From Burkholderiales bacterium (lineage in GTDB: Bacteria > Pseudomonadota > Gammaproteobacteria > Burkholderiales > Burkholderiaceae_C), in assembly GCA_028868995.1 (NCBI GenBank), contig JAGWTH010000001.1, positions 62,001 through 126,000 of the forward strand: a stretch of DNA of 64,000 nt, given 5' to 3'. How positions within the stretch are numbered: position 1 is the stretch's first letter; each line of letters opens with the position of its first letter. Both the position numbers and the translations under genes were made by a program. Of the stretch, positions 54,554 through 64,000 are shown one piece after another. Below the pieces are notes generated by a model. It had not been told where the DNA came from and searched no databases. It saw only the letters and a list, made by a program, of their open reading frames with translations.

Positions 54554-55339
54554 TCACTGACCCAGCCAGCGGGAGATCAGTCCCCGCCTCCTGGAGCCGC
54601 TGCTGGCCTGCGCCAGCAGCACCGAGATGTTGTCGCGGCCCCCGTTCGCGTTGGCTGCGTCGATCAATTGCACGGACTTCTGTTCCAGCGAGCCGTCCCC
54701 GGTGAGGATCTGGGCGATCGCCTCGTCGTCCAGCATATCCGACAGTCCGTCGGAACACATCAAGTAGAGGTCTCCGGGCTCCACCTTGTATTCGTTGACC
54801 TCCAGCAGCACCGCGTCCTCCACGCCCAGGGCGCGGGTGACCAGGTTCTTGTTGGTGGAGGTGGCGGCCTGCTCGGGGGTGATCAGGCCGGCATCCATCT
54901 GCTCCTGCAGCAGCGAATGGTCCTTGGTGATCTGCTCCAGCGCGTTGCCCCGCAGGCGGTAGCAGCGCGAGTCGCCGATGTGCCCCAGCATCAGGCGGCC
55001 GTCCTGGAACACGCCCACCACCAGGGTCGTGCCCATGCCGCTGTACTGCGGGTTGGAATTGGCGGCGTTGAAGATCGAGCGGTTGGCGTTGTCGACGCAG
55101 ATCTCCATCGCCCGGCGCACCTCGCGCGCATTGGCGTGGCGCCCCGCCTGCGACAGCCAGCGCCCCAGCTCCGACTTGATGAAGGTCGTGGCCATGCCGC
55201 TGGCGACCTCGCCGGCGTTGTAGCCGCCCATCCCGTCCGCGAGGATCCCGAGGCGGGTCGGTTCGTCGACGGCGACAGAGTCTTCGTTGTTTTCCCGCGC
55301 CAGACCCGGGTCCGTGCGGCTGCAAAACTCGTAGTTCAT
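54554..55339 (-). CDS. PP2C-family Ser/Thr protein phosphatase
   Basis: 261 residues. RTDPGLARENNEDS, GILADGMGGYNAGEVAS, MGTTLVVGVF, GHIGDSRCYRLRG, SDGLSDMLDDE and ANGGRDNISVLL are the PP2C metal and phosphate motifs, all present. It lies 10 nt after the kinase gene and would reverse its action. Confidence 0.95.
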   Translation of the reverse strand: MNYEFCSRTDPGLARENNEDSVAVDEPTRLGILADGMGGYNAGEVASGMATTFIKSELGRWLSQAGRHANAREVRRAMEICVDNANRSIFNAANSNPQYSGMGTTLVVGVFQDGRLMLGHIGDSRCYRLRGNALEQITKDHSLLQEQMDAGLITPEQAATSTNKNLVTRALGVEDAVLLEVNEYKVEPGDLYLMCSDGLSDMLDDEAIAQILTGDGSLEQKSVQLIDAANANGGRDNISVLLAQASSGSRRRGLISRWLGQ

Positions 55340-55349
55340 AGTTCGCGGG

Positions 55350-58124
55350 TCAAGGCTCCCGGCCGGTCGTCCCGCCGCCGGCCTGGGGCCCCTCCGGATC
55401 CCCCGACTTGTTCATCACGGTGGTCTTGTCGAGCCGCGCTCCTGACGCCAGCTCGTCATTCTGTGTCGCATCATAGCCGGGCGCCGCCCCGGACGGAGGC
55501 AAAGCGTTGCCTGGGACCATCACCGGCGCCGTCGCCTGGAACGCCGCGGTGGGCTCGTCCGCCGCCCCGGACGCGGTGGACGCCGCGCCCGCCGGCGCCG
55601 CATCGGCCCCCGCGGGCAGGCCGGCCAGCACCGAGCGCAGGTCGCGGGCGAACTCGTCGCCGTCCTGGTAGCGCAGGTCCGGCTTCTTGGCCAGCGCCCG
55701 GGCGACCACGTGGGCCAGGCTTTCCGGCAATTCCGGGCGGACCGCGCGCAGGTCGGGCGCCTCCTCGTTGGCGATCTTGTACATCAGCTCCGCCATCGAG
55801 TCGCCGCGGAAGGGCAGCACGCCCGTGAGCATCTGGTACAGGGTGACGCCCAGCGAATAGAGGTCGGTGCGGCCGTCCACCTTGCGCCCGGCGATCTGCT
55901 CGGGCGACATGTAACTGGGCGTGCCCAGCACCAGGCCGGTCCTGGTCTTGCTGGAGTCGGTGATGCGGGCAATGCCGAAGTCGGTGACCTTCACCGTGTC
56001 GGAGTCCAGCTCGTACATGATGTTGGCCGGCTTGATGTCCCGGTGCACCACGTTTTGCCGGTGCGCATAGGCCAGGGCCTCGGCCACCCGCGCGACGATG
56101 GACAGCACCCTGGGCAGCGGCAGCAGGTGGCCGCCCTTGCAGTGGTCCACCAGGTCGCGGCCCTTGAGGAACTCCATGGCGATGTAGGCCAGGTCGTGCT
56201 CCTCGCCGGCGTCGAAGATGGTCACGATGTTCTGGTGCTGCAGGCGTCCGGCGGTCTCGGCCTCGCGGAAGAAGCGGTCGCGCGCGTCGGCGAGTTCCTC
56301 GCCCTCGAACTCCTGCGACAGCGCCATCGTCTTGATCGCCACCACCCGGCCGATCTTGGGGTCGCGGCCCTGGTAGACCACCCCCATGGCGCCCTTGCCC
56401 AGCTCCTTCTCCACCTGGTAGCGGCCCAGCATGGGCTTTTCCACGGCGCCGCCTTCGAGCAGCAGGGTGCCGCCGGGATGGGTGCCGCCGCCGCCCAGGA
56501 TGACCGTCTCGGACAGGTTCTTCGCCCGGTTCAGCTTGGCTTCCAGGTCCTTGTACCTGCGGTTGTGGCGCGCCATGTGCTCGTACACGGCCTGCGCCTT
56601 GTTGAACTGGCGCTTGCGCTCGAAGTCCAGGGCCAGGTTGTAGAGGTTGGCCATCACCTCGTCGCCCAGGGGCACCCGCTGGAAGCGGTCGAAGGCCATG
56701 TCCAGCTGACCCTGGCCCTGCAGCGCCAGTCCCATCATGCGGTTGGTCTCGGCCGACTCCTCGTCGGCCCGCGCCTTGCCGGCCTCGGTGACCAGGAAGC
56801 GCTTGGTGGTGAGCGCCAGGTGCCCGAGCAGCAGCATGGTGGCCGGGAACACCAGCTGCACCCAGGTCGCGCTGCCCGAGAGCAGGCCGTACTCGGCGCC
56901 GAGCAGTCCCACGAACAGGATGCCGGTGGCCGCGCCGCCCAAGGCGGCCGACAGGCGCGGCAGCACGGCGACCAGGTACGCCGCCACCAGCAGCAGCGCA
57001 CCCAGCGTGGCCAGCGCGCTCCAGGCGGGCTGCACCACGAAGTGTTCGCCGAGGATGCTGGAGGTGACCTGCGCGATCAGCTCCACCGGCGTGAGGTCCT
57101 GGCCGGCCGGCGTCGGGAAGGGCGTGCCCAGGCCGGCGGCGGTCGGGCCGATCAGCACGATCTTGTCGGTGTACTTGGACGCCGGGATCTTGCCGGTGAG
57201 CACGTCGTAGAAGGAGTCGACGGCGAAGGCGGGCTTGCCGCCCTGGGGCGGATAGAAGCGCGGCAGCATGCGCGCCGCCGCGTCGGTACGCACCTTGAGC
57301 TTGCCGAGCTGCACCGACTCGCCCGGCTGGACGCGGATGTCGGCCACGCCGAGGTTGAGGCTCCTGGCCGCGGCCAGCAGGGCCAGCGAAGGCACCGCCT
57401 TGCCGTAGTAGCTCACCAGCAGGGGTTCGGAGCGGACCGAGCCGTCGATGTCGCGCTGCTCGTTCAGGTGGCCGATGCCGGCGGCGGCGTTGGCGATCGC
57501 CTCGATCGGCTGCTGCACGCTCACGCTGGGCAGCGAGAAGGCGTCGCGGTCGTCCAGCGCGCTTTTCAGCAGGGCCGGGGAGAGCGGCTTGTCCGGCTTG
57601 CCCAGCGGCTCGCCCAGCGCGAAGACCGCCGGCGTCAGCACGTTGCCGGCGCGCTGCATGCTGGCGGCCAGCTTGCCGTCGGTGTCGAGCGCCTGCTCGG
57701 CCTCGTCGACCAGCTTCTGGGCATTCTCGACGGCCGCGTTGCCGGCCGGATCGCCCAGCGCCTGCCGGATCCTGCGCAGGTAGGGCAGGCCGCGGTCGGT
57801 CTGCGGCTCGAGGAAGAAGGCGGTGTGGACGATGGTCTTCGCGTGCGCCGCGGCCAGCTTGTCGATCAGCTCGGCGTGGACATCGCGCGGCCAGGGCCAG
57901 CGCCCGACGTTGGCGATGCTCTGGTCATCGATGGCGATGATGGCGATGCGGTCGGAAGGCTTGCCGCCGGCGCGGGTGGTCGCGTAGTCGTAGAAGCGCC
58001 GCTCCAGCGTGCCGATGACATCGGTCGCCTCGAACAGCACGATGCCGGCGAGCACCGCGAGCACACCCACGAACCAGTCGGTGCGCCAGATCTTCCCGCG
58101 CGCGGCGGTCGTCGATGTGCTCAC
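55350..58124 (-). CDS. CHASE2-domain Ser/Thr protein kinase
   Basis: 924 residues from a GTG at 58124. CHASE2 occupies about 40-380 (IAIIAIDDQSIANVGRWPWPRD, IVLIGPTAAGLGTPFPTP), then three membrane helices, a linker with TPR-like helices (about 480-570), and a C-terminal kinase domain: GKGAMGVVYQG, VVAIKTM, HRDIKPANI, VTDFGIAR, GTPSYMSPEQ. The tail is Ala/Pro rich with possible phosphosites. The kinase domain is last, opposite to the usual PknB layout. Confidence 0.94.
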   Translation of the reverse strand: MSTSTTAARGKIWRTDWFVGVLAVLAGIVLFEATDVIGTLERRFYDYATTRAGGKPSDRIAIIAIDDQSIANVGRWPWPRDVHAELIDKLAAAHAKTIVHTAFFLEPQTDRGLPYLRRIRQALGDPAGNAAVENAQKLVDEAEQALDTDGKLAASMQRAGNVLTPAVFALGEPLGKPDKPLSPALLKSALDDRDAFSLPSVSVQQPIEAIANAAAGIGHLNEQRDIDGSVRSEPLLVSYYGKAVPSLALLAAARSLNLGVADIRVQPGESVQLGKLKVRTDAAARMLPRFYPPQGGKPAFAVDSFYDVLTGKIPASKYTDKIVLIGPTAAGLGTPFPTPAGQDLTPVELIAQVTSSILGEHFVVQPAWSALATLGALLLVAAYLVAVLPRLSAALGGAATGILFVGLLGAEYGLLSGSATWVQLVFPATMLLLGHLALTTKRFLVTEAGKARADEESAETNRMMGLALQGQGQLDMAFDRFQRVPLGDEVMANLYNLALDFERKRQFNKAQAVYEHMARHNRRYKDLEAKLNRAKNLSETVILGGGGTHPGGTLLLEGGAVEKPMLGRYQVEKELGKGAMGVVYQGRDPKIGRVVAIKTMALSQEFEGEELADARDRFFREAETAGRLQHQNIVTIFDAGEEHDLAYIAMEFLKGRDLVDHCKGGHLLPLPRVLSIVARVAEALAYAHRQNVVHRDIKPANIMYELDSDTVKVTDFGIARITDSSKTRTGLVLGTPSYMSPEQIAGRKVDGRTDLYSLGVTLYQMLTGVLPFRGDSMAELMYKIANEEAPDLRAVRPELPESLAHVVARALAKKPDLRYQDGDEFARDLRSVLAGLPAGADAAPAGAASTASGAADEPTAAFQATAPVMVPGNALPPSGAAPGYDATQNDELASGARLDKTTVMNKSGDPEGPQAGGGTTGREP

Positions 58125-58322
58125 TTCCCGCCCCCCGGCCGGCGGCGCCGGCCCATGCTGTGCGAATGTACAGGGATGCCCACCCCACCGCCGCCATCCG
58201 GGGCCGGAGTCGAGCGGCGAAGTTAGCAGAGCCCCTGCCACGCCACAAGCCACCGTGTGGCGTGGCCGGTACATTTTGTTGCAGGGTGACGGGTCGGCGT
58301 CAAGGGCCCGAAGGAAAGAGAA

Positions 58323-58350
58323 GGGCCGGCCCCCTCGCGGTGGCCGGCCC
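58323..58350 (-). terminator. Probable terminator after sucD
   Basis: On the minus strand GGGCCGGCC, 10-nt loop, GGCCGGCCC, followed by TTCTCTTTCC. The stem is strong but the U tract is broken. Confidence 0.6.
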
Positions 58351-58373
58351 CGGCCAGCGATGCCTGCCGGTAC

Positions 58374-59267
58374 TTACAGCATGGCCTTCAGCAGCTTGCC
58401 CATCTCCGAGGGGTTGCGGGTAATCTTGAAGCCGCACTCTTCCATGATGGCCAGCTTGGCCTCGGCCGTGTCGGCACCGCCGGAGATCAGCGCGCCGGCG
58501 TGGCCCATGCGCTTGCCGGGGGGCGCGGTGACGCCGGCGATGAAGCCGACGATCGGCTTCTTCATGTTGGCCTTGCACCAGCGGGCGGCGTCCGCCTCGT
58601 CGGGGCCGCCGATCTCGCCGATCATGATCACGGCGTCGGTGTCCGGGTCGTCGTTGAAGGCCTTCATCACGTCGATGTGCTTCAGGCCGTTGATCGGGTC
58701 GCCGCCGATGCCCACCGCCGACGACTGGCCGATGCCCAGCTCGGACAGCTGCGCCACGGCTTCGTAGGTCAGCGTGCCGGAGCGCGACACCACGCCCACG
58801 CGGCCCTTGCGGTGGATGTGGCCGGGCATGATGCCGATCTTGATCTCGTCGGGCGTGATCAGGCCCGGGCAGTTGGGGCCCAGCAGCAGCGTCTTCTTGC
58901 CGCCGGCGGCCTCCTTCTGCTTCATCTTGTTGCGCACCATCAGCATGTCGCGCACCGGGATGCCCTCGGTGATGCAGATGGCCAGGTCGAGGTCGGCTTC
59001 CACCGCTTCCCAGATCGCGTCGGCCGCGCCCGCCGGCGGCACGTAGATCACGGACACCGTGGCGCCGGTCTGCTGCTTCGCCTCCTTGACCGAGGCGTAG
59101 ATCGGGATGTCGAAGATCTTCTCGCCCGCCTTCTTGGGGTTCACGCCGGCGACGAAGCAGTTCTTGCCGTTGGCGTACTCCTGGCACTTCTGGGTGTGGA
59201 ACTGGCCGGTCTTGCCCGTGATGCCCTGGGTGATGACCTTGGTGTCCTTGTTGATGTAGATCGACAT
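58374..59267 (-). CDS. sucD: Succinate-CoA ligase (ADP-forming) alpha subunit
   Basis: 297 residues. CoA-binding [24 protein letters not shown], and the phospho-histidine loop [10 protein letters not shown] (His about 246) are present. It interconverts succinyl-CoA and succinate in the TCA cycle with SucC, whose gene ends 16 nt upstream. Confidence 0.97.
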   Translation of the reverse strand: MSIYINKDTKVITQGITGKTGQFHTQKCQEYANGKNCFVAGVNPKKAGEKIFDIPIYASVKEAKQQTGATVSVIYVPPAGAADAIWEAVEADLDLAICITEGIPVRDMLMVRNKMKQKEAAGGKKTLLLGPNCPGLITPDEIKIGIMPGHIHRKGRVGVVSRSGTLTYEAVAQLSELGIGQSSAVGIGGDPINGLKHIDVMKAFNDDPDTDAVIMIGEIGGPDEADAARWCKANMKKPIVGFIAGVTAPPGKRMGHAGALISGGADTAEAKLAIMEECGFKITRNPSEMGKLLKAML

Positions 59268-59283
59268 GTCTGTTCCTTACGCC

Positions 59284-60447
59284 TTACGCCTTGACCGCGG
59301 CGACGACCTTCTGCGCGGCTTCCGCCATCGTGTCCGCGCTGATGATCGGCAGGCCGCTCTCGGCCAGCATCTTCTTGCCCAGTTCCTCGTTGGTGCCCTT
59401 CATGCGCACGACCAGCGGGACGCTCAGGTTCACGGCCTTGCAGGCGGTGATCACGCCGGTGGCGATGGTGTCGCAGCGCATGATGCCGCCGAAGATGTTC
59501 ACCAGGATCGCCTTGACCTTGGGGTTCTTCAGCATGATCTTGAAGGCCTCGGTCACCTTCTCCGGGGTGGCGCCGCCGCCCACGTCCAGGAAGTTGGCCG
59601 GCTCGGCGCCGAACAGCTTGATGGTGTCCATGGTCGCCATGGCGAGGCCCGCGCCGTTGACCAGGCAGCCGATGTTGCCGTCCAGGCTGATGTAGGCCAG
59701 GTCGAACTTGGAGGCCTCGATCTCGGCGGGGTCCTCCTCGTCCAGGTCACGCAGCGCGACGATCTCGGGATGGCGGAACAGCGCGTTGCTGTCGAAGTTG
59801 AACTTGGCGTCCAGGGCGATGATGTTGCCCTTGCTGTCGCGATTCAGCGGGTTGATCTCGACCAGCGAGGCATCGGTGTCCATGTAGCACTTGTAGAGCT
59901 TCTGGCACACGTCGATGAACTGCTTCTGCGAGTCGGCCGGCATGCCGACGCCGCGGGCGAGCTCCTCGCCCTGGGCCTGGGTGAGCCCGACCAGCGGGTC
60001 GACGAGGACCTTGACGATCTTCTCCGGCGTGGCATGCGCCACTTCCTCGATGTCCATGCCGCCTTCGCTGGAGGCGATGAAGGCCACCTTCTGCGAGGCG
60101 CGGTCGGTCACGGCGGAGAGGTAATACTCCTTCTGGATGTCGGCGCCGTCCTCGATGTACAGGCGCCGCACCTTCTGGCCCTCGGGGCCGGTCTGGTGCG
60201 TCTTCAGCTGCATGCCCAGGATCTGGCCGGCAAGCTTTTTCACGTCGTCGACGGACTTGGCGACCTTGACGCCGCCGCCCTTGCCGCGGCCGCCCGCGTG
60301 GATCTGGGCCTTCACCACCCAGACCGGGCCGCCCAGCTTCTGCGCCGCTTCGACGGCTTCCTGGACCGTGAAGGCCGGGATGCCGCGCGGAACGGGCACG
60401 CCGAACGTGCGCAAGATCTCCTTGCCTTGATACTCGTGGATCTTCAT
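59284..60447 (-). CDS. sucC: Succinate-CoA ligase (ADP-forming) beta subunit
   Basis: 387 residues. [22 protein letters not shown], the ATP-grasp segment [24 protein letters not shown]-type [18 protein letters not shown] and [11 protein letters not shown] are SucC signatures. It precedes sucD in one operon and is divergent from argC. Confidence 0.97.
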   Translation of the reverse strand: MKIHEYQGKEILRTFGVPVPRGIPAFTVQEAVEAAQKLGGPVWVVKAQIHAGGRGKGGGVKVAKSVDDVKKLAGQILGMQLKTHQTGPEGQKVRRLYIEDGADIQKEYYLSAVTDRASQKVAFIASSEGGMDIEEVAHATPEKIVKVLVDPLVGLTQAQGEELARGVGMPADSQKQFIDVCQKLYKCYMDTDASLVEINPLNRDSKGNIIALDAKFNFDSNALFRHPEIVALRDLDEEDPAEIEASKFDLAYISLDGNIGCLVNGAGLAMATMDTIKLFGAEPANFLDVGGGATPEKVTEAFKIMLKNPKVKAILVNIFGGIMRCDTIATGVITACKAVNLSVPLVVRMKGTNEELGKKMLAESGLPIISADTMAEAAQKVVAAVKA

Positions 60448-60604
60448 GAGGGTTCTCTCGGGGAAGGGAAAAACCGGACGGCCGTCGAAGCGTCGGGACA
60501 GGCGGCGGTCAGCGGAAAGCGAACGGCGACTGTATCATGGTGCATCGCATCATTTCCGTGCAGGTGCTTTGGAACACCATAAGCTTCCGCTATAAGGAAC
60601 CCCC

Positions 60605-61525
60605 ATGGCCAAGGTCTTCATCGACGGCGAGGCCGGCACCACCGGCCTGCAGATCCGCGAGCGGCTGCAGCAGATGCCGCAGGTCGAGCTCGTGAGCATC
60701 GCGCCCGAGAAGCGCAAGGACGCGGCCGCCAAGCGCGAGCTGATGGCGGGCGTGGACCTGGTGATCTTCTGCCTGCACGACGAGGCCGCCCGCGAGTCCG
60801 CCGCCATGGTGAAGGAGATCGGCCGCGCGGGCGGCCGCAAGCCGCGCATCATCGACGCGTCCACCGCGCACCGCACCGCCGAGGGCTGGGTGTTCGGCTT
60901 CCCGGAACTGGCCGCCGGCCAGCGCGAGGCGATCGCCCGCGCCGAGCGCGTGAGCAATCCCGGCTGCTACGCCACCGGCGCCATCGCCCTCCTGCGCCCG
61001 CTGGTCGACGCGGGAGTGCTTCCCAAGGACCATCCCCTGGCGCTGCCCTCCGTGAGCGGCTACTCGGGCGGCGGCCGCACCATGATCGAGGCCTACGAAT
61101 CGGGCTCGGCCCCGCCCTACGAGGTCTACGCGCTGGGCCTGAAGCACAAGCACCTGCCCGAGATCATGAAGTACTCGGGCCTGACCCGCCGGCCCATCTT
61201 CCTCCCCTCGGTGGGCAACTTCCGCCAGGGCATGCTGGTGGAGCTGCCGCTGCACCTGGACCTGCTGCCCGGCAAGCCGACGCCGGCCGACCTGGAAGGC
61301 GTGCTCAAGCGCCACTACGCCGGCAGCGAATGGGTCTCCGTGCAGCCGGCCACCGAGGACGGCAAGCTGGAGCCCACGGCCCTGAACGACAGCAACCGGA
61401 TGGAGCTGCGCGTGTACGCCAACATGGACTACGCGCACGCCGTGCTGATCGCGCGCCTGGACAACCTCGGCAAGGGCGCCAGCGGCGCCGCGGTGCAGAA
61501 CCTGAAGATCATGCTGGGGCTGTAG
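60605..61525 (+). CDS. argC: N-acetyl-gamma-glutamyl-phosphate reductase (short type)
   Basis: 306 residues. [21 protein letters not shown] is the NADP-binding start, with the catalytic Cys in [12 protein letters not shown] and [14 protein letters not shown] further on. The length fits the shorter type 2 ArgC. It reduces N-acetylglutamyl phosphate in arginine synthesis. AAGGA lies 6 nt upstream of the ATG. Confidence 0.95.
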   Translation: MAKVFIDGEAGTTGLQIRERLQQMPQVELVSIAPEKRKDAAAKRELMAGVDLVIFCLHDEAARESAAMVKEIGRAGGRKPRIIDASTAHRTAEGWVFGFPELAAGQREAIARAERVSNPGCYATGAIALLRPLVDAGVLPKDHPLALPSVSGYSGGGRTMIEAYESGSAPPYEVYALGLKHKHLPEIMKYSGLTRRPIFLPSVGNFRQGMLVELPLHLDLLPGKPTPADLEGVLKRHYAGSEWVSVQPATEDGKLEPTALNDSNRMELRVYANMDYAHAVLIARLDNLGKGASGAAVQNLKIMLGL

Positions 61526-61586
61526 CGGCTTGCGTGACCGCCGCCGGACCGCAGGTAGCATCTGCGGGTCCAGACAGGGAGAAGCA

Positions 61587-62453
61587 ATGCCGGTGGTCCC
61601 CATCATCATCCCGTTCTACCGGGAGTACGCGAAACTCGAGAAGTGCAAGGCCGCCATCGCCGCCCAGAGCTACGGGGATTGCGAAGTCTTCGTGCGCGAC
61701 AACACGCACGACAACATCCTTTTCACCGCCGCGGTCAACGAGGGCCTCGCGAAGTATTGCTGGCGACCGGACGTGCACTACGTGGTCGTCCTCAACCAGG
61801 ACGCCTACATGCGGCCGGACTGCGTGCGGCAGCTGGTCGACTTCATGGACGCCCACCCGGAATGCGGCATCGCCTGCCCGCTGCAGTGCGCGGAGGACGG
61901 CCGGACGGTGACCTGGGGCGGTTCCTACGAAGCCTTCCCCTTCGGCCGCCACCGCAAGGACCCGCTCGCCAGCTACAGTGAGCCCTTCGAGACCTTCTGG
62001 GCCAATGGCGCCTGCATGATGATCCGCACCGAGACCCTCCGCGAGGTGGGCCTCTTCGACCGCAACCTGCGCTTCATCTGCTCGGACTCGGACTTCTCCT
62101 TCACGGCGCGCGCGCGCGGCTGGAAGGTGTTCGTGGTGCCGCAGGCGGTGGCCCAGCACTCGTTGGCCGCCTCGAGCCAGGCCAGCCTCGAGATCTCGCT
62201 GGTCAAGTGCCGCGACGCCCTCTACTTCGCCGAGAAGTGGCTCACGGGCGGACTCTACCGGCAGCTCTCGTTCGAGGGGCCGGGCCTCAGCCGCATCGGC
62301 GTGCGGCAGTGGGCCGAACGGATGCGGCATGACGTGCGGATGATCGAACGCCAAGCGGGGGCTGCGCCCAGTGTCGACCCCGAGGCGTCCCTGCTGTCGC
62401 TGATGGCCGAGATGCACCAGCCGCCGCAGCCCCGGCGCCCCGGCCGGTTCTGA
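61587..62453 (+). CDS. Family 2 glycosyltransferase
   Basis: 288 residues from MPVVPIIIPFYREY, with GGGAGA just upstream. The GT-A fold is indicated by VVLNQDAYMRPDC (DxD-like position), GNNxxF-type FWANGACMMIRTETLREVGLFD, and SDSDFSFTARARGWKV. It resembles rhamnosyl- and related transferases. The acceptor is unknown. Confidence 0.88.
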   Translation: MPVVPIIIPFYREYAKLEKCKAAIAAQSYGDCEVFVRDNTHDNILFTAAVNEGLAKYCWRPDVHYVVVLNQDAYMRPDCVRQLVDFMDAHPECGIACPLQCAEDGRTVTWGGSYEAFPFGRHRKDPLASYSEPFETFWANGACMMIRTETLREVGLFDRNLRFICSDSDFSFTARARGWKVFVVPQAVAQHSLAASSQASLEISLVKCRDALYFAEKWLTGGLYRQLSFEGPGLSRIGVRQWAERMRHDVRMIERQAGAAPSVDPEASLLSLMAEMHQPPQPRRPGRF

Positions 62454-62474
62454 CGGGAAAGGGCCGACCGAGGC

Positions 62475-64000
62475 TCAGCGCGCGGCGACCAGGGCGCCGA
62501 GGTCCCGCCGCACCTGTTCCGTCACCGATGCCCAGTCCCCCGGCACCGCCTGCCGGTACAGGCGCGCGGTGGGATACCAGGGGGAATCGGAACGCTCCAG
62601 CATCCAGCGCCAGTCCGGCGCGTACGGCAGCAGGATCCAGACCGGCTTGCCCAGGGCGCCGGCCAGGTGCGCGACGCTGGTGTCCACGGTGACCACCAGG
62701 TCGAGCGCCTCGATCAAGGCCGCCGTGTCAGCGAAGTCCTTCAGGTCGGACCCGCAATCGACAGCCCCCTGCCATTGCGCCAGCACCTCGCGGTCACCGG
62801 GACGCATCTGCGGCTGCAGCGCGAAGAAGCGGCAGCCTTCCACATCCCCGAGTGCCCGCATCTCGCCCAGCGGCATCGAACGGTTCCTATCGTTCGGATG
62901 GTTCGCGTTGCCGGACCAGGCGATGCCGACGTGGAACGCTCCGGCCCCCAGGCGAGTGCGCCAGGACTGGACTGCCGTCGGCCGCGCACGCAGGTAGGGC
63001 ACTTCGGCCGGCAGCGTATCGAGATTCGTCCCCAGCACGGCCGGGACACTCATGAGAGGGCAATGGAAGTCGATCGGCGGCAGCACGGAGTGCTGGGGCA
63101 ACACCCGGCAGTTCGCGGGCAGCGCGCCGGCCAGCAGCGGCTCCAGGCCTTCCTTCACCAGCAGCAGCACCGTCCGCGCGCGACGCGCCACCTCGGGCAC
63201 GAAGCGCAGGAACTGGATGCTGTCGCCGAAGCCCTGTTCCGTGTGCAGGAAGATGGTGCGCCCCTCCAGGCTCTCGCCCTGCCAGCGCGGATGCCCCAGC
63301 CGCAGCTGCTCCTGCTGCCGGAACGCGGCGCTGCGGGTGCGCCACTCGTGCTCGCTCCAGCCGCGCCGCAGGTCGCCGAGAAGCAGCAGGCCGATGCCCA
63401 GCATCGTGTGCAGGTTCGCGTCGTCCGGCCTCTCGCGCAGGGCCTCCTCGGCGGCCGCGACCGCTTCGTTCACCTTGCGCAGCCCCAGCAACACCGCGAC
63501 CCGGTTGCCGCGGGCCTCTCCGTGCGAGGGGTCCAGAGCGAGCGCCTGGTCCACCGCCGCCAGCGCATCATCCAGCCGACCCGTGCGCTCCAGGGGCTCC
63601 GCGCGGTTGACGAGGAGCGTGGGGTGCGGCCCCGCGAGTTCCAGCGCACGATCGATGGCGGCCAGGGCTTCGTCGAACCGGTTCAACCGGACCAGCGCGA
63701 GGTGCCGCAGCAACCACCCGTTGACATTGTCCGGCTTGAGCTGCAGCAGGCGGTCCGCCCACTGCACGGCTTCCTCGTGGCGCTGCAAGCGATACAGTGT
63801 TCGGGCGCCTTCTTCCAGCGCGTCGACATGGTCCGGCTGCAGGCGTGCCGCCGTCTCGAGGTGCTGGAACGCTTCGGGCAGGACATCCAGCTGCGCCAAC
63901 GCACGTCCCAGGAGAAGATGGGCCTGCTCCGGGGCCCAGCCGTCACCGGGTCGGCGCAAAGCGAGCGCCTGGCGCAGCCGGTCGGCCGCCGCGGCGGACT
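62475..64000 (-). CDS. TPR-repeat glycosyltransferase-like protein, 5' end outside the window
   Basis: At least 508 residues; the open frame continues past the right edge. The N-terminal part is a row of TPR repeats (AFQHLETAARLQPDHVDALEE, ALAAIDRALELAGPHPTLLVNRAEPL, LDDALAAVDQALALDPSHGEA). The C-terminal 270 residues resemble GT-B transferases (HTEQGFGDSIQFLRFVP, HVGIAWSGNANHPNDRNRS, LDLVVTVDTSVAHLAGALGKPVWILLP) like those of ADP-heptose or flagellin-type glycosylation. It converges with the family 2 transferase. Confidence 0.87.
   Translation of the reverse strand, partial: SAAAADRLRQALALRRPGDGWAPEQAHLLLGRALAQLDVLPEAFQHLETAARLQPDHVDALEEGARTLYRLQRHEEAVQWADRLLQLKPDNVNGWLLRHLALVRLNRFDEALAAIDRALELAGPHPTLLVNRAEPLERTGRLDDALAAVDQALALDPSHGEARGNRVAVLLGLRKVNEAVAAAEEALRERPDDANLHTMLGIGLLLLGDLRRGWSEHEWRTRSAAFRQQEQLRLGHPRWQGESLEGRTIFLHTEQGFGDSIQFLRFVPEVARRARTVLLLVKEGLEPLLAGALPANCRVLPQHSVLPPIDFHCPLMSVPAVLGTNLDTLPAEVPYLRARPTAVQSWRTRLGAGAFHVGIAWSGNANHPNDRNRSMPLGEMRALGDVEGCRFFALQPQMRPGDREVLAQWQGAVDCGSDLKDFADTAALIEALDLVVTVDTSVAHLAGALGKPVWILLPYAPDWRWMLERSDSPWYPTARLYRQAVPGDWASVTEQVRRDLGALVAAR

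Overview
The window is high-GC DNA. Its gene families and gene order point to a Burkholderiales betaproteobacterium, probably Comamonadaceae-like, capable of aerobic hydrogen oxidation. The host assignment is inferred from gene content only; there is no rRNA here.

Positions 1-18.6 kb (minus strand) hold one near-continuous operon for a membrane-bound, O2-tolerant type [NiFe]-hydrogenase. In transcription order it reads hoxK-hoxG-hupE-hoxZ-(HigA-like)-hoxM-hoxL-hoxO-hoxQ-hoxR-hoxT-hoxV-hypA-hypB-hypF1-hypC-hypD-hypE-(unknown)-hypX-hoxA-hoxB. This is the Ralstonia eutropha megaplasmid order with three insertions. Most junctions are ATGA-type overlaps. A sigma-54 promoter lies just upstream of hoxK, matching the NtrC-type activator HoxA. 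The last gene, hoxB (regulatory hydrogenase small subunit), runs off the left edge.

Positions 18.9-28.8 kb are a graveyard of mobile DNA: an IS110/group II intron chimera, two inverted diverged copies of a Tn3-family transposase (one truncated, one frameshifted), an ISL3 element nested in an IS3 element with a clear 8-bp duplication, and stranded host fragments (malic enzyme/phosphotransacetylase tail, spermidine-synthase-like gene, DksA/TraR-like zinc finger).

Positions 28.8-38.8 kb look like a defence island: a transposon-truncated gene, a zinc-finger DDE protein, a WYL regulator, a divergent large N6-adenine DNA methyltransferase followed by two small proteins with PD-(D/E)XK-like signatures, a Pth2-like protein, and an AbiEi/AbiEii toxin-antitoxin pair preceded by two 32-bp inverted-repeat operators.

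Positions 38.8-47.5 kb carry an ArsR-rhodanese regulator, a frameshifted metallo-beta-lactamase (persulfide-dioxygenase-like) gene, two MFS transporters, an NHL lipoprotein, a cysteine desulfurase, then an isoprenylcysteine-type methyltransferase, a DUF2147 protein, a fatty acid hydroxylase/sterol desaturase and a membrane AraC regulator.

Positions 47.5-58.1 kb (minus strand) are a signalling and pilus block: CHASE2-Ser/Thr kinase, PP2C phosphatase, FHA protein, CHASE2-nucleotide cyclase, class II cAMP phosphodiesterase, GAF-containing PilB-like ATPase, and a pilin with its own sigma-54 promoter and terminator. Positions 58.3-64 kb are core genes: sucD, sucC, argC, a family 2 glycosyltransferase and a TPR glycosyltransferase cut by the right edge.
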